A stretch of 64,000 nucleotides of DNA from Melieria omissa (lineage: Eukaryota; Arthropoda; Insecta; Diptera; Ulidiidae). A program made the translations under genes and the position numbers. Numbering within the stretch: position 1 is the stretch's first letter; each line of letters starts with the position of its first letter. Location: the NCBI GenBank assembly GCA_963971225.1, contig OZ020268.1, positions 40,245,348 through 40,309,347 of the forward strand, given 5' to 3'. Shown in pieces: positions 23,772 to 35,080 of this stretch. The notes below the pieces were generated by a model. It had not been told where the DNA came from, did no database searches, and saw only the letters and a list, made by a program, of their open reading frames with translations.

Positions 23772-23995
23772 TAAAGGGTGATCCAACTAGAGGTACTTTT
23801 TTCAATAACCTTTTTTTGACAGATCACGCGTGAGTCGTGTCAAGCTGTCATATTATTTTTGTTCAGTATTGTTTGGCATTTCATCATGGAAAGACTTACG
23901 CCTGAACAACGTTTACAAATCGTTCATCGGTTCATCGGTAAAAACAAAACTACAAATCCAATATGGCCGTCTACGAGGATGTACTACACGATAGT
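23772..23995 (+). mobile_element. Truncated Tc1/mariner-superfamily element head
   Basis: A possible terminal repeat beginning AAAGGGTGATCC and about 100 untranslated bases lead to an ATG at 23886. The frame begins MERLTPEQRLQIVHRF, which I recognise as the start of the N-terminal helix-turn-helix of a widespread insect mariner-like transposase. After about 17 codons the similarity stops and the frame soon ends. No catalytic domain is present, so only the first 220 bases survive. Confidence 0.55.
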
Positions 23996-24011
23996 AAATT
24001 TCTCTTACGAT

Positions 24012-24332
24012 AGTGGCACCATCGGGCGGTGGGGCTAAGTACTAATCGGACTGCCCACGTAGACTACTTATTTAGCACCTGGCGACATTCGAAGCGACTT
24101 GGAACGAAAAAGAAGGAAGCACGGTTGCCACTCAGCTGAAATTGTTTGCATCAAATGTTTCCTAAAAAAGGAAGTGGCACCATCGGGCGGTGGGGCTAAG
24201 TACTAATCGGACTGCCCACGTAGACTACTTATTTAGCACCTGGCGACATTCGAAGCGACTTGGAACGAAAAAGAAGGAAGCACGGTTGCCACTCAGCTGA
24301 AATTGTTTGCATCAAATGTTTCCTAAAAAAGG
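24012..24332. repeat. Exact 161-bp tandem duplication
   Basis: The unit from AGTGGCACCATCGGGCGG to TTTCCTAAAAAAGG occurs at 24012-24172 and again at 24173-24332 with no difference I can find. The lack of divergence points to a recent event or an assembly artefact. It is non-coding as far as I can see and follows directly on the truncated mariner-like piece. Confidence 0.9.
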
Positions 24333-24874
24333 TCCAAGATGGTAACGAAAGAGCTATTTTATGTTTACAAAATAGGTAATTGTTATATCGAATTTTTTAC
24401 CGATTGCCTTCACTCAGTTCGTCTTTTTTTTGCTTACTTACTTTTGTATAAAAAATGCCCAAATTACACAAAAACGGCCCAAAGGCCCAAGTGGTATAAA
24501 ATTTGGACTAAAAGTGGCAACCGTGGAAGAAAGACGAAAAAGCAGCAAAGCACTCTAATAAATCTTATTGAAAGACCATTAAATACATGAAACCTGTACT
24601 TCTGAAATCTTTGTTTTTGGCTAAAAATTTACAAAATTACAAAATTTATTTACGCTAGTTTGAAAAAATGTATAATTGTTGAACTCAGAACTTTTGATTA
24701 TGCTGGCTGGAATCAAAAAGAAAACATATTATTTATGTTTCAAGTCTCTAAGTCACCGCTACTCACCTATAAATTCGTCCTTTTAATGGAACTTGAAAAC
24801 GAATTCAAAAATTGCAACTGAATTTATTTAGAAAAAAACAAATTAAACTATTTAAGAGAGTTTTTTAAATATTT
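24333..24874. other. Intergenic, no gene recognised
   Basis: This is AT-rich sequence. The 83-codon frame at 24339 is Lys/Tyr-rich and has no motif. Confidence 0.6.
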
Positions 24875-25217
24875 TAGTTAGGTTGGTCAGGTTATGGTGG
24901 CTGACTCTATAAGAGACACACTCGGAGGCCCATTGTGATACCACATATTTCACCCGTTTTTGAAATGTGTATGCAATACTGTCTTCCTAACGTATGTTAC
25001 AGTACACATTTCAAGCGGATGGGGAAAGGGAGCAGGAGGGGACCTAAAATAACGCCGAATCCATTACCTGCGCACTTGTGCGATTCTTGTAATTCTTATC
25101 TGCTTCATGTGGATAGCGATATAAGTAGATGAGCGTTTTTACCAGCCCAACCAGGAATCGAACCAAGGGCCTCGTTATGAGAAGCCAGCGCGCTACCCGC
25201 TGAACTATCGAGGCCGA
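24875..25217 (-). mobile_element. tRNA-derived SINE
   Basis: Read on the minus strand, the element starts at about 25217 with a tRNA-like head: an A-box-like TAGTTCAGCGGGTAGCGC (25190-25207) and a perfect B box GGTTCGATTCC (25154-25164). The acceptor arm does not pair and the anticodon loop lacks the expected T33, so it is not a working tRNA gene. A 270-base body follows, and the tail near 24875 reads CCAACCTAAC. A short related piece is at 1177-1260. The (CCTAA)-type tail is shared with the LINE remnant ending at 1606, which could be the SINE's driver family; that is inference. Confidence 0.7.
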
Positions 25218-28200
25218 CTAATATTTTAGTTACAGTTGTCTACATTTTTCTTAATTTCAAATTGCTAAAATCGCTGCCAGATAAAATAGAATCGTTAGGA
25301 AGACAAAGTTTCAGCAAAAAAGTATTCGTTGCAGTAGTCGGTGGTCTAAACCGACGAAAGAGCTCATGTTCCCGCTGCAAGGGACAAGTAGATAAACCTC
25401 GGTTGACACTTGATGTGATCGAATGGATCGAATGCGCCCAATGCAGAAGCAACTAGAAGAACGTATTGAAACAGATCAAAACCCGGTGATGGATTTTTAT
25501 GATCAACTAAGCAACTCCATTGCATAATAAAAATGACCTGGCAACTCAGTTCAAAGCATAACAAACCACATAAAAATCGAAAGACTGAAGAGGGAGGTCG
25601 TTGTTCGGCTGAAGGACCAAGTTCAAGACGCCACATTATCTTTGGGTGGGTGCATTCAATACAGGGTACAGGGTAACCCGGATAACTAAATGAGGCCGTC
25701 TCAGCCCCCCATCGGTTATACTAAATGTATATTCTTCTTCTTCTTTTCAATACATTATTTTTTGGTGTACCTTAAAAAACCCCAGCAGCAAAGAGTAACA
25801 GAAACAACAATAATGAAACAAATTATTAAATCAACACTTTCACGTTAGCACTGAAATGTTGTAGTTTCTTGTTTGCTTTCGTTGTTTTTGTTGTTGTTAT
25901 TGTTGGTGTCAGTTAGTTAACACATTCGTATGTGGCGATTTGCTGACACAAAAGCGACCGCAGTGAAAGTAGAAAGTATTAGTTGTATTTGTTGTAGTTG
26001 TAGTAATATTTTTGTAACAACAAAGATGCGCAAAGAAGCGGAAGCGATTTGTGGCCTGTGACGAAAAATAATCAAATACAATCAAATAAAATAAATAGTA
26101 AACAAAAAACCAGCGAGAAACCAAATACAATAAAAGGAAAGACCGACAAAAGCTGAAAATTTCCACAAAAGTGTTGGCGTGTTAATTTGTATTAATTTGT
26201 GTGATGGTTTTCGAATTTTGATTTGCTTTCGTCACATCTGAGCTGAGCACAACTAAATAGTCGATGTTGTGGTCGAAGGGGAAGCCGACAGGGGCAGCGT
26301 TTATGCTAATTGCGTTTGCATAAAGATAAATGAAGATTTCGGTCGTGGCGAGAAGTTGTGTCGAGTCGAGTGTTGCGCCGGAAAAAAATTATCATCGGTA
26401 ATGACGTTTTAATTAGGCGTTTAGTAGCGTTTTTATTGTCGATTTTTGCCGAGTGGCTGTTTTGAATTTCAACTTTATGTATTTTTAATTTTGTTTTCAT
26501 TCATTTCGTAGAGAATTTTATGCACATCGAGTGGCCACTGTTTTCGGTGCGTGCGAGCAGTAAAGTTTTTTGGACATAAATTCATTTGTTTGCCATTTGT
26601 GTCTACTGCTTCATTCAACTGGCACCGTCCAGCACCGTCCGAGCACGTCCAATGGGATCTGCGCTAAAACAAAGTACGCACCAACGCGCCATGTGGCCAG
26701 TCGTCAACCCACAACAACAAAGAATCGTGCGCGAATTGCGAGAAACATGTCTGCGCTGGAATCAAAAGAAAGTGAACAAAAAAGTCGCCAAAAATGAGAA
26801 TAGCTTAGAACAGATGGCGTGCGAAATGGGTTTAATGTCTTCGAGGGCATTGCTGTATGCCAAATGAAGACAGCGAAATTTTTATGTTCGAAATATTTAT
26901 AGCGATGACTGATGAAAAGGTTCAATGGCTGAACACACCCGGGTTGAGTTGAAGCATAAAGTTAAGAGAATATGAAAAATTACACTCAACTACATATGAG
27001 CCAATAAAAGGAGGAACTTTGATCGTGTACAATGTTTTTTTTTAGTTTTCAATTCCATTAGAATCTGCAAGAAAAATGTCCACAATTGTACACATTTACT
27101 ACGAAGAAATATTTATTTAGTCTTAAATCTAAAACAACCATTGTGCGAAAAAAAAGTTCAGAAAAACCTAGCCTGCTTTCTATCAAAAGATACGCAGGGG
27201 TGTCCACAACCGAACCTATTACCCTACTTAACATCGGTCGTAAAGTATTGAAACTCATGCATGACATTGCGTTGTGTAAGGGTGTTCATTGAATGCTAAT
27301 TAAATTGGACTGAATATAATAAACAATCGGTAAACAACAAAATGAAACTTTCCAAGTTTTTGTTTTCTTTTTTTCTTAATCAAATAAATATGTAAAATTG
27401 CTTTGAATCCAAACATCAAAATTATATATTGATGAGTGTGATGCCTTCACGCGCAACTGATTTGATCACAAAACCCATTGTTAGACGACACAGAAAAGTG
27501 CCATACATACACACATACATACATACAATACACTTGCATTGTGGGTATTCATGAGCACGAAGACAATACTGAACGTGCAAACACCCATATTTGCTGATTA
27601 AATACGGATTTTGCAAAGTAAACTACAGTTTTAATTAAAATTGGCACCAATCATCGACCACAACTGCATCAATACCTGGTGCGCCATGACACCAACAAAT
27701 GGAATATATACATATATACATACATACACATGCACTATATATATATATGTGTAATTCGAATTTCTATCGCGCTACTTAAACTGTGCCATAATCGGCGGTA
27801 ATTATTTGCTGGTGGCGTCAGCGCTTTGTGCTAAATGTTGTTGTTTGTTTTTTTTGTTTTGATATTGGCAATTTGTCAATTTAATCTAATTAATAGAAAT
27901 GATTTTCAACCAATATTGGAAACCTAATGAACTAATTCGAAAGCTTGGTGCTTAGCTGTGAGAGTAGTTTGTTATATAAAGAGTTGTTCAAACTTTTTTA
28001 AATTAAGTTGTGGAGGACAAAGAGGAAAATTAAGCATCCGATGGAAGTAACACATCTATTGGTGGAAACCCTGTCATTGCTTGAGGTAAAGAAGGAAAGC
28101 GTAATAAAGTACCAAAACAAATTTAATCAGGTTAAACCTAAGTTTGGTAGACAATGAAGATACATCGAAGGTGCTGGACATTCTCCATTTCCTCCTTGTC

Positions 28201-28985
28201 CCTTTAATTTTTCAAAAGTCATCTGAAAATAGACCTGTCATTTTTGCATATTTACCAATAAAACGGAAATGAATTGTTTACAGTGATGAAGGTTAAATTT
28301 GGGCCGAACCCCTCTAACAATGTTTTTATAGTATTGAATATATGACGATCATGCAGCTCCCTCTAGCATAGGCAACATTACAACTCTAAACAGACATTTG
28401 CAGGCAGCATCATGGCATCCTTTTAGGGGAATGGTAATTTTAAGGGAATTATTGCAGAGACCATTCGAGAACGAGTTACGGTCCGGGCAAACGAAAATAA
28501 AAGGTACAGGTACAGCGCGGGACAGTGCTGCCAGATCAGAAGATTTCCTCTCAGAATAAGGAGATTCTAGGCCTTTTAGCAGAATTTTTAGGATGAAGAA
28601 TTGTTTAGGAGAAAGTTTAGAAGATTTATATTTTATATTAGGGAATTTTTCCGATCCTTAGTGAATTTTTGGGAGACTTTCGGATAACGAAGTATGATGT
28701 ATTGGGAACACTGGCAACAAAACATACTTTGGCAACTAAAAAAACAGTTGTTCAAACTTTTTTCAATAGTTTAATAGTCAAAACACCCTATTGTGTTAAA
28801 AATTTGTAAGCTTACAAAATGTAAGCTCGTTCTATCTCGTTCCCACTTATTGCTGTCACAATGAAATCCCACCAAAAATTGCACTTTTTGTTTAATTCAT
28901 TTTTTATAATTATTATTAAGTTTTTATTTTTAAACGGAAGATGAATAAAAAAAGCTGTATTAAAAAAAGTATGTGTAGGTGTTAG
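25218..28985. other. Intergenic with decayed repeats, no gene recognised
   Basis: The 64-codon frame at 25262-25456 has CSRC...CAQC but I do not recognise it. The section 25850-26560 is less AT-rich with GTTGTT runs. Between 28240 and 28500 a piece could be a decayed transposase, but I cannot support it. TTGTTCAAACTTTTTT is repeated at about 27984 and 28749. Confidence 0.5.
27505..27760. repeat. CATA/TATA microsatellite cluster
   Basis: (CATA)n runs lie at about 27505-27530 and 27700-27735, and (AT)n at about 27737-27750, with ordinary sequence between. Slippage-prone, non-coding. Confidence 0.75.
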
Positions 28986-29619
28986 AGTCCTGCACGAGTA
29001 TGCATTTTTGCTATTCGAAAAAATTCAAATGCTTTTGAATAGAATACTTCACTTCATCTCTGCGGACCGGTCCGAATGAATACGAGTACATTTCTCTTCG
29101 AGTACGAGTAAGCTCCGAACAGAAACGAGTGGACGTACACTATTTATTCATATTCGCTCGAAGCGGGAAAACGAGCACAAAAGCATTCGAATAATAGTAC
29201 ACACTGCTTCGAATATATTCGAATATACTCGTTTTATTATTCCTAAGATTATTGAGAAATATTTATGTTATATATAAATATTTATTAATTTTTTATGCTA
29301 CTTTCTTCAATAATTTTAATTTTGCGTATTAACTAATAAACCATTTCAACCGCAGCACAAGTATACACATGGAAAAGTGACATACTGCGCATAAAAATAT
29401 TCGGTGAAACTGTTGATATTCGAATACTTCGCAAAGTTCTCGATTACCGAATACGAGCACTGCAGTATTCGCTTCTCACCGAATACGAATAGAAACGAGA
29501 AGCGACGCTCGCTGGTTCTCGTTTCTATTCGTTTCGTTGTAAGCATTCTTCGAATACCAAGTACCCGTATAGTATGTACAGTAGTGTAGCCGTCAAAATG
29601 AATATATTCATGCAGGACT
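28986..29619. mobile_element. 634-bp MITE with imperfect inverted ends and TTAG flanks
   Basis: The left end AGTCCTGCACGAGTAT and the right end, read in reverse complement as AGTCCTGCATGAATAT, form inverted repeats. TTAG flanks both sides (28982-28985 and 29620-29623) and may be the target duplication. The interior is full of CGAATAC/GAGTACGAG words in both orientations, giving extensive fold-back potential. There is no coding capacity. Confidence 0.7.
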
Positions 29620-30135
29620 TTAGTAGGTATATATATTTTTTGTTTCATGAGAAGTTTAATTCCTTGAAATGTTAGGAAATTTTTTAACTTTTGGGCGGTC
29701 TTCTGCCTACCCTTTGGCTACCGCTAGCGGTTGGATGTCCGACGGCAAACGGTGGCTAAAGGGCTGGTGGAATGTGACTAGACCTCCTCGTGGTGGCCGC
29801 TGGAAACAGCCACCCGGGTGTGGTCATGTCTCCTCCCGGGTGGCTGGCTAACTAGTCACGCTCTCCCCTCCATTCCTCCCACCTGCTATTATCCTCTCTT
29901 ACCAACATCCTTACCCCCCCTAATCCAGGGTGTCAAGTGATCCGTGCCCATTGGATGGTTTGCAGCCAGGGGTATCCGGCTGTATTCTAACGGAACCTAT
30001 CCGATACCGGTCCGCCTCGGATAGTATAAAGGACTTACCATGATACGGGGCTCTGTCATGGCTGACCTTTCCCTTTCCCCTATATCAGCATAGGCCACCG
30101 AAACGCCTCGTCGGAGTAGGTGGCCAAAGAACCAG

Positions 30136-31461
30136 ATGATGATGAGCACTTTAAAACTCGCCTCGGATGGGAAGGACGGAGGACAGACCGACGTCAATAC
30201 TCAGCGTGACGCTGAAAACCAGACCAAGGGCGGTTGGAGAGACCAACCGTCTCAAGGTCACATGGACAGTGATTGTTCAGAATCAAGCCTGACCACGGTG
30301 TCCACTCTGGTAGCCGAGGGAGCCATATCGGGCGGATTACCGTCGCTGGTGGAAGCTACCGAAGCCGTCTCACTTAAGAGAAAGCGGTTGACGACTTCTC
30401 AAAAGAAGAGGCTTCGGAAGCTGATGGCGGATGGCAAGCCATACGATGTTGCTCTCAAGGTCGTCCTAGAGGACAACGTAGAGACAAAGACGGACGGCAG
30501 TAGTAGCAAGAAGGAAGCGGCACAACCCGCTCCCAAAAGGATGAAGGTAGGTCCATCCTACGCAGAAGCTGCTGCTGCAATCAGAATGGGTATTCTTCCT
30601 GAAGAGTATCCGACTGTCCATCTCGATCTGGAGGAGCAGAAGGATGTCGAGAAGGCCATCAAGGAGGAACTGCATAAGCTCCCCGTTGATGGTCCTCAAA
30701 TCCGCTTTCTAGGCTGCTCCTTCAAACCGGGATGGATCACCGTGAACTGTGCCGATGAGGCATCGAAGAACTGGCTAAAAGAGGTGACGCCGAAAATTCA
30801 ACCAGGGAACAAAAAGCTGAAGCTGGTGGAGGGAAGTGATATTCCCAAACCCAATATTGCCTCGGCTTTCTTTCCTGGTTGCTCCCTCCCGGCCGACGAA
30901 ATACTTCGAATGCTTCGAATGCAGAACCGCTCATTACCCACAGGCAACTGGAAAGTAATGAACAGAACTGCTACGGCACAAGGATCGGCGCTGACGCTGG
31001 CCATTGACGATGTGTCGACCCGCTTGCTCGCTGAACTGAACGACCTCCCTTTCTTTGAGCTGGGACGGATTCAGTTCAGGGTGCGGCGTGAGCAAGGGAC
31101 AAAACCGTCAACGACCAGTGAAGGTGGGACGACGACAACCACGACTCCCCAAATCAGGGTGGATGACGAAAGACCATCCACAAGTCGACAGGCAGCCCTA
31201 GTGGTACGGACAGACCGGACCGCGAAAAGGACTGAAAACCGAACTGGCGACAAAACGCCAACACCGTCAACAGTGAGACCTGTAAAGCATGCCTCAACTA
31301 AACCCGTCCGGAAGACTCAATTGTCTGGAAAGGATAATCCGTCCAAACAACTGGGCCTTTTGGATAAGTCTGCAAAAACCCCGAGCAGCAATGAACGGGT
31401 GCAGACAAGGGGTAGAGGGGGCAAGCGTGCAGGCACTCACACCAAAGCCCCTCACGAATAA
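30136..31461 (+). CDS. LOA-like LINE ORF1 (Gag, DUF4780-like)
   Basis: This 441-residue protein probably packages the LINE RNA. After an acidic and polar N-terminus, a basic segment (LTTSQKKRLRKLMADGKPYD, about 95-115) precedes a globular region at about 140-330 (YAEAAAAIRMGILP, GCSFKPGWITVNC, IASAFFPGCSLPADEILRML, LDDLPFFELG-like end). This resembles the DUF4780 RRM-like fold found in LOA-type Gags. There are no CCHC zinc knuckles, unlike the I-like Gag earlier in the window. The C-terminal 100 residues are Thr/Arg/Lys-rich. The start is the first of three consecutive ATG codons. The stop TAA (31459-31461) lies one base before the ATG proposed for pol, and the pol frame itself is open 170 bases further upstream. 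Confidence 0.85.
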   Translation: MMMSTLKLASDGKDGGQTDVNTQRDAENQTKGGWRDQPSQGHMDSDCSESSLTTVSTLVAEGAISGGLPSLVEATEAVSLKRKRLTTSQKKRLRKLMADGKPYDVALKVVLEDNVETKTDGSSSKKEAAQPAPKRMKVGPSYAEAAAAIRMGILPEEYPTVHLDLEEQKDVEKAIKEELHKLPVDGPQIRFLGCSFKPGWITVNCADEASKNWLKEVTPKIQPGNKKLKLVEGSDIPKPNIASAFFPGCSLPADEILRMLRMQNRSLPTGNWKVMNRTATAQGSALTLAIDDVSTRLLAELNDLPFFELGRIQFRVRREQGTKPSTTSEGGTTTTTTPQIRVDDERPSTSRQAALVVRTDRTAKRTENRTGDKTPTPSTVRPVKHASTKPVRKTQLSGKDNPSKQLGLLDKSAKTPSSNERVQTRGRGGKRAGTHTKAPHE

Positions 31462-31462
31462 T

Positions 31463-34400
31463 ATGGAGATTGTTCAGATCAATCTCCATAGGGCACAGGC
31501 AGCGTCAGCTGTCTTGGCTAGGACCATCAACACCTACGGTCCTAGCATAGCCCTGGTGCAGGAACCGTGGACCAGCACCAGCAATGAGATCCTGGGCCTC
31601 TCGCAGTCAGGTAATGTACTGTGGTGTCAGTCTACTGATAGGCCTAGAACCTGTATTGTGTTTAATGGCACTTCTTTCTTTCCGTTGACAGATTTTGTTA
31701 CGCCAGATCTGTGCGCGGCCAAGATCAGTTGCAACTCCAGAGAACTGATCATAGCGTCAGCATACTTCCCTGGAGATGTACCTGAATGTCCCACGACGAT
31801 AGCAGAACAGCTTGTTGCTTATGCTAGGGACAATCGTCTGGAGCTGGTCCTAGGGTGTGACGCGAACGCCCATCACACTATCTGGGGAAGCACGGATACC
31901 AACGCTAGAGGTGAGTCACTATTCGACTATATACTCTCACTAGACTTAAGTATATGTAACGTAGGAGATAGTCCGACGTTCATAACTAGAACCAGGGAAG
32001 AGGTGCTAGATCTCACCCTAACTACTTCTCTATCGAAATCACTTGTCAGCAATTGGCGAGTATCCGAAGAGCCCTCTTGTTCTGACCATAGACATATAAG
32101 GTTTAGGTTAGGTGACAAGTCACTGACTGCCGTGTCCTTTAGGCCAAAAAGACAGACTGACTGGGACAGCTATTGTCACCAGTTAAGGCACGGCATCACT
32201 ACACAACTTGGAAACAGAGTTGACACAATAGATAGGCTGGAAGGGGCTTCTAAAAAACTGCAGGAAGCCGTAGTGAACGCCTATGAAGAGAACTGTCCTT
32301 TAAAGACTAAAACCTTTAAAAGACAGACACCTTGGTGGAGCAGTCATCTTAGCGCGCTAAGGAAGGGAGTACGGAAACTATTCAATAGGGCCAAGCGGAA
32401 TAACGACTGGCAGACCTACTCCGATGCTCTCACCAATTACAATAAGGAAATAAAGAAAGCCAAGAGGGAATCTTTTAGACGCTTCTGCGAGGACGTGAAC
32501 GACGCGAACTCAGGCTGTAGGCTGCAAAAGATTCTGTCAACCGATAAACCCTGTTCGATTGGATCCCTGTCTAACGAACAGGGGGAAGTCACAAAGAGTG
32601 CGCAGGATACATTAGCGCTGCTCACTAAAGTCCACTTTCCGGGATCAGAAATAATAGACGACCCCGATCATAATACCCATAGTAGTTGGCAGTCACACTG
32701 TCCCAGTAGGCAAGATTGGAGATTGGCCAATCTCATCTGCGAACGCTCGATTGTAGAATGGGCGATAGGAACGTTCTCCCCGTACAAGGCGGCGGGAAAG
32801 GATAAAATCTTCCCGGCGCTGTTACAAAGAGGACTAGACAGTCTGTTGCCCATCCTTTCGAAATTATACACATGCAGTTTGGCTTTCGGCTACATTCCGG
32901 AGGTATGGAGAACAGTGAATGTTGTATACCTTCCTAAAGCCGGTAAGTCAAACAAAAAGGATCCGAAGTCCTTCAGACCTATAAGCCTGATGTCATGTGT
33001 ACTTAAGGGTATGGAGAAGGTAATAGAGAGATACCTCAGAGACGAAGTCCTTATCCGAAATCCTCTAAGTGCACACCAACATGCTTACCGAAAAGGCAGG
33101 TCTACGGAAACAGCCCTATCTGCCCTGGTCAGCAAAATCGAAAAATCCCTTGACGAGAAAGAAATCTGTTTAGTAGGTTTCCTAGACATAGAGGGGGCTT
33201 TCAACAACACCACCTATGAAGCTATAGGATCGGCTTTAGAGGTATTTCAAGTGCCAACTGCACTTTCAAGATGGATCTCCATGATGCTCAAAAGCAGGCT
33301 AATAGAATCCAGCTTACATGGCATCAAGATCCTAGCCAGGACGGTCCGGGGCTGCCCCCAGGGGGGCGTACTATCTCCTCTACTCTGGTCCATGGTAATA
33401 AACGGATTAATCCGCATCCTTTCGGATCGAGGTTACGACGTTATTGCCTATGCTGATGACCTAGTTATTGCGGTTAGAGGCAAAGACGGGCAGACCGTCT
33501 CTGATCTACTACAGGGTGCAATAAGAATTGTAGAAAATTGGTGCGCCGAGCAGAGTCTATCAGTAAACCCTGATAAGACGATCTTCGTACCGTTCACACT
33601 CAAAAGAAAATATGACCTGAGACCGATAAAGGTTTTTGGAAAAGATGTAGGCTTCGTAAAAGAAGCCAAATACCTTGGGGTAACTCTAGACAGTAAATTG
33701 AACTGGAAACCTCACATAGATCGTACTCTTCAGAAGGCGGGCAACGCACTCTGGACTTGTAAACGAATCTGTGGCAAAAACTGGGGAACGAAACCGATAT
33801 GGCTTCAAAAAATCTACACCCTAGTCATCCTCCCCATCATTACCTATGGGGCGATAGTATGGTGGAAAAAAACCACAGAGAAAACGACTGCGAACAGGCT
33901 GGAACGGTTGCAAAGAGTAATTAACTCCTGCATCACTGGCTGCCTTCGAACAACACCAACAGCTGCTCTCAATGTTATATTGGGAGTTGTGCCGTTGGAC
34001 CTAACCGTACAAATGACTGCGGTTATTAGTACACATAGACTGATGCATAGTGGATTCATACCACAGGATCTACATGCAAGCGGTCACCGCTCCATTGTTA
34101 AGGAACGGAGGCGAGACGGAAGCTTTTGGTTGCCTCTTGACTCAATGCCTCCGCGACATATCTTTAACAGGAAATATAAGACACATATACCTAACAGAGT
34201 AGACTGGGACAATTCAAAAATCAGTCTTACCTGTGATGACATTATCTGGTACACTGATGGATCCAAGACTGAAGAAGGCACAGGATCTGGGATATACAGT
34301 TCCAGTACCCAAATGTCAGTCAGCCTTGGTAGTTTAGCAACCGTCTTCCAAGCGGAAGTCTGTGCTATCAATCAGTGTGCCATAGAAATCTTGAACCTTC

Positions 34401-35080
34401 ACCCTCATCGGAAAAGGATCATCATAATGTCAGACAGTCAGGCCGCAATAAGAGCATTGCACGCGTCGACATTTACTTCTAAGTTGGTATGGGAGACAGC
34501 TAATCTTCTCCAACAACTGTCAACAGGGAATCGGGTGATAATACACTGGATCCCAGCGCATTGCGGCTATGACGGTAATGAGGACGCAGACAGATTGGCA
34601 AGGGAGGGAGCTGGAAAGCGACCATTTGGACCCGAACCGATCTTAGGTGTCAGCAAATCTCATTACAAAGGTTGTATTAAGCAAGAATACTTGATCAAAG
34701 CAAATGCAAGATGGTCAAAATCAAGTGGCATGGAATGTACCAAGGCCTTTTACCCGCGATACTCGAGCAGAAATGCAAAATTTCTCTTGCGCTTGAGCAG
34801 AGCGGAACTAAAACTCATGACAGGGGTAATCAGCGGACACTGTCTGCTAAACAAACATAAGACCCGTCTGAAACTAACAGACAGTGAAATATGTAGATTT
34901 TGTATGGAGGATGACGAGACTTCCATACACCTGATCACTGAATGCCCGGCCTTAGTTCATGCAAGAAAGCAAGTACTAGGCAAGGAACTAATACAGACTA
35001 CTCATTTGTCTGAAATTGATCTCGCAAGAATCAAAATGTTCTTTGAGAAAATAGGAGGAAATAGTCTCTTCCAGTACTGA
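31463..35080 (+). CDS. LOA-like LINE ORF2: endonuclease, RT, RNase H
   Basis: This is a 1205-residue protein from the ATG at 31463; the same frame is open from an earlier ATG at 31289, inside gag. The APE-type endonuclease occupies the first 220 residues (MEIVQINLHRAQAAS, ALVQEPW, LGCDANAHHTIWGS, CSDHRHIRF). The RT has LVGFLDIEGAFNNTTY, GCPQGGVLSPLLW and AYADDLVIAV. RNase H has WYTDGSK, FQAEVCAI, MSDSQAAI and WIPAHCGYDGNEDADRLA, so the active-site acids are kept. The C-terminus shows CRFCMEDDETSIHLITEC. I prefer the 31463 start because it makes the endonuclease begin at its usual first strand and sits at a stop-start junction (TAATATG) suited to reinitiation. A frameshift fusion from gag is the alternative. 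Confidence 0.92.
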   Translation: MEIVQINLHRAQAASAVLARTINTYGPSIALVQEPWTSTSNEILGLSQSGNVLWCQSTDRPRTCIVFNGTSFFPLTDFVTPDLCAAKISCNSRELIIASAYFPGDVPECPTTIAEQLVAYARDNRLELVLGCDANAHHTIWGSTDTNARGESLFDYILSLDLSICNVGDSPTFITRTREEVLDLTLTTSLSKSLVSNWRVSEEPSCSDHRHIRFRLGDKSLTAVSFRPKRQTDWDSYCHQLRHGITTQLGNRVDTIDRLEGASKKLQEAVVNAYEENCPLKTKTFKRQTPWWSSHLSALRKGVRKLFNRAKRNNDWQTYSDALTNYNKEIKKAKRESFRRFCEDVNDANSGCRLQKILSTDKPCSIGSLSNEQGEVTKSAQDTLALLTKVHFPGSEIIDDPDHNTHSSWQSHCPSRQDWRLANLICERSIVEWAIGTFSPYKAAGKDKIFPALLQRGLDSLLPILSKLYTCSLAFGYIPEVWRTVNVVYLPKAGKSNKKDPKSFRPISLMSCVLKGMEKVIERYLRDEVLIRNPLSAHQHAYRKGRSTETALSALVSKIEKSLDEKEICLVGFLDIEGAFNNTTYEAIGSALEVFQVPTALSRWISMMLKSRLIESSLHGIKILARTVRGCPQGGVLSPLLWSMVINGLIRILSDRGYDVIAYADDLVIAVRGKDGQTVSDLLQGAIRIVENWCAEQSLSVNPDKTIFVPFTLKRKYDLRPIKVFGKDVGFVKEAKYLGVTLDSKLNWKPHIDRTLQKAGNALWTCKRICGKNWGTKPIWLQKIYTLVILPIITYGAIVWWKKTTEKTTANRLERLQRVINSCITGCLRTTPTAALNVILGVVPLDLTVQMTAVISTHRLMHSGFIPQDLHASGHRSIVKERRRDGSFWLPLDSMPPRHIFNRKYKTHIPNRVDWDNSKISLTCDDIIWYTDGSKTEEGTGSGIYSSSTQMSVSLGSLATVFQAEVCAINQCAIEILNLHPHRKRIIIMSDSQAAIRALHASTFTSKLVWETANLLQQLSTGNRVIIHWIPAHCGYDGNEDADRLAREGAGKRPFGPEPILGVSKSHYKGCIKQEYLIKANARWSKSSGMECTKAFYPRYSSRNAKFLLRLSRAELKLMTGVISGHCLLNKHKTRLKLTDSEICRFCMEDDETSIHLITECPALVHARKQVLGKELIQTTHLSEIDLARIKMFFEKIGGNSLFQY

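Noticed and set aside
25145..25217. A real tRNA gene on the minus strand
   Set aside because: The A and B boxes are good, but the acceptor stem does not pair, position 33 is not T and a repeat body follows. I call it a SINE head.
28240..28510. Possible Tc1-like transposase fragment
   Set aside because: A few words resemble a transposase region, but frame breaks and lack of clear motifs leave it unsupported.
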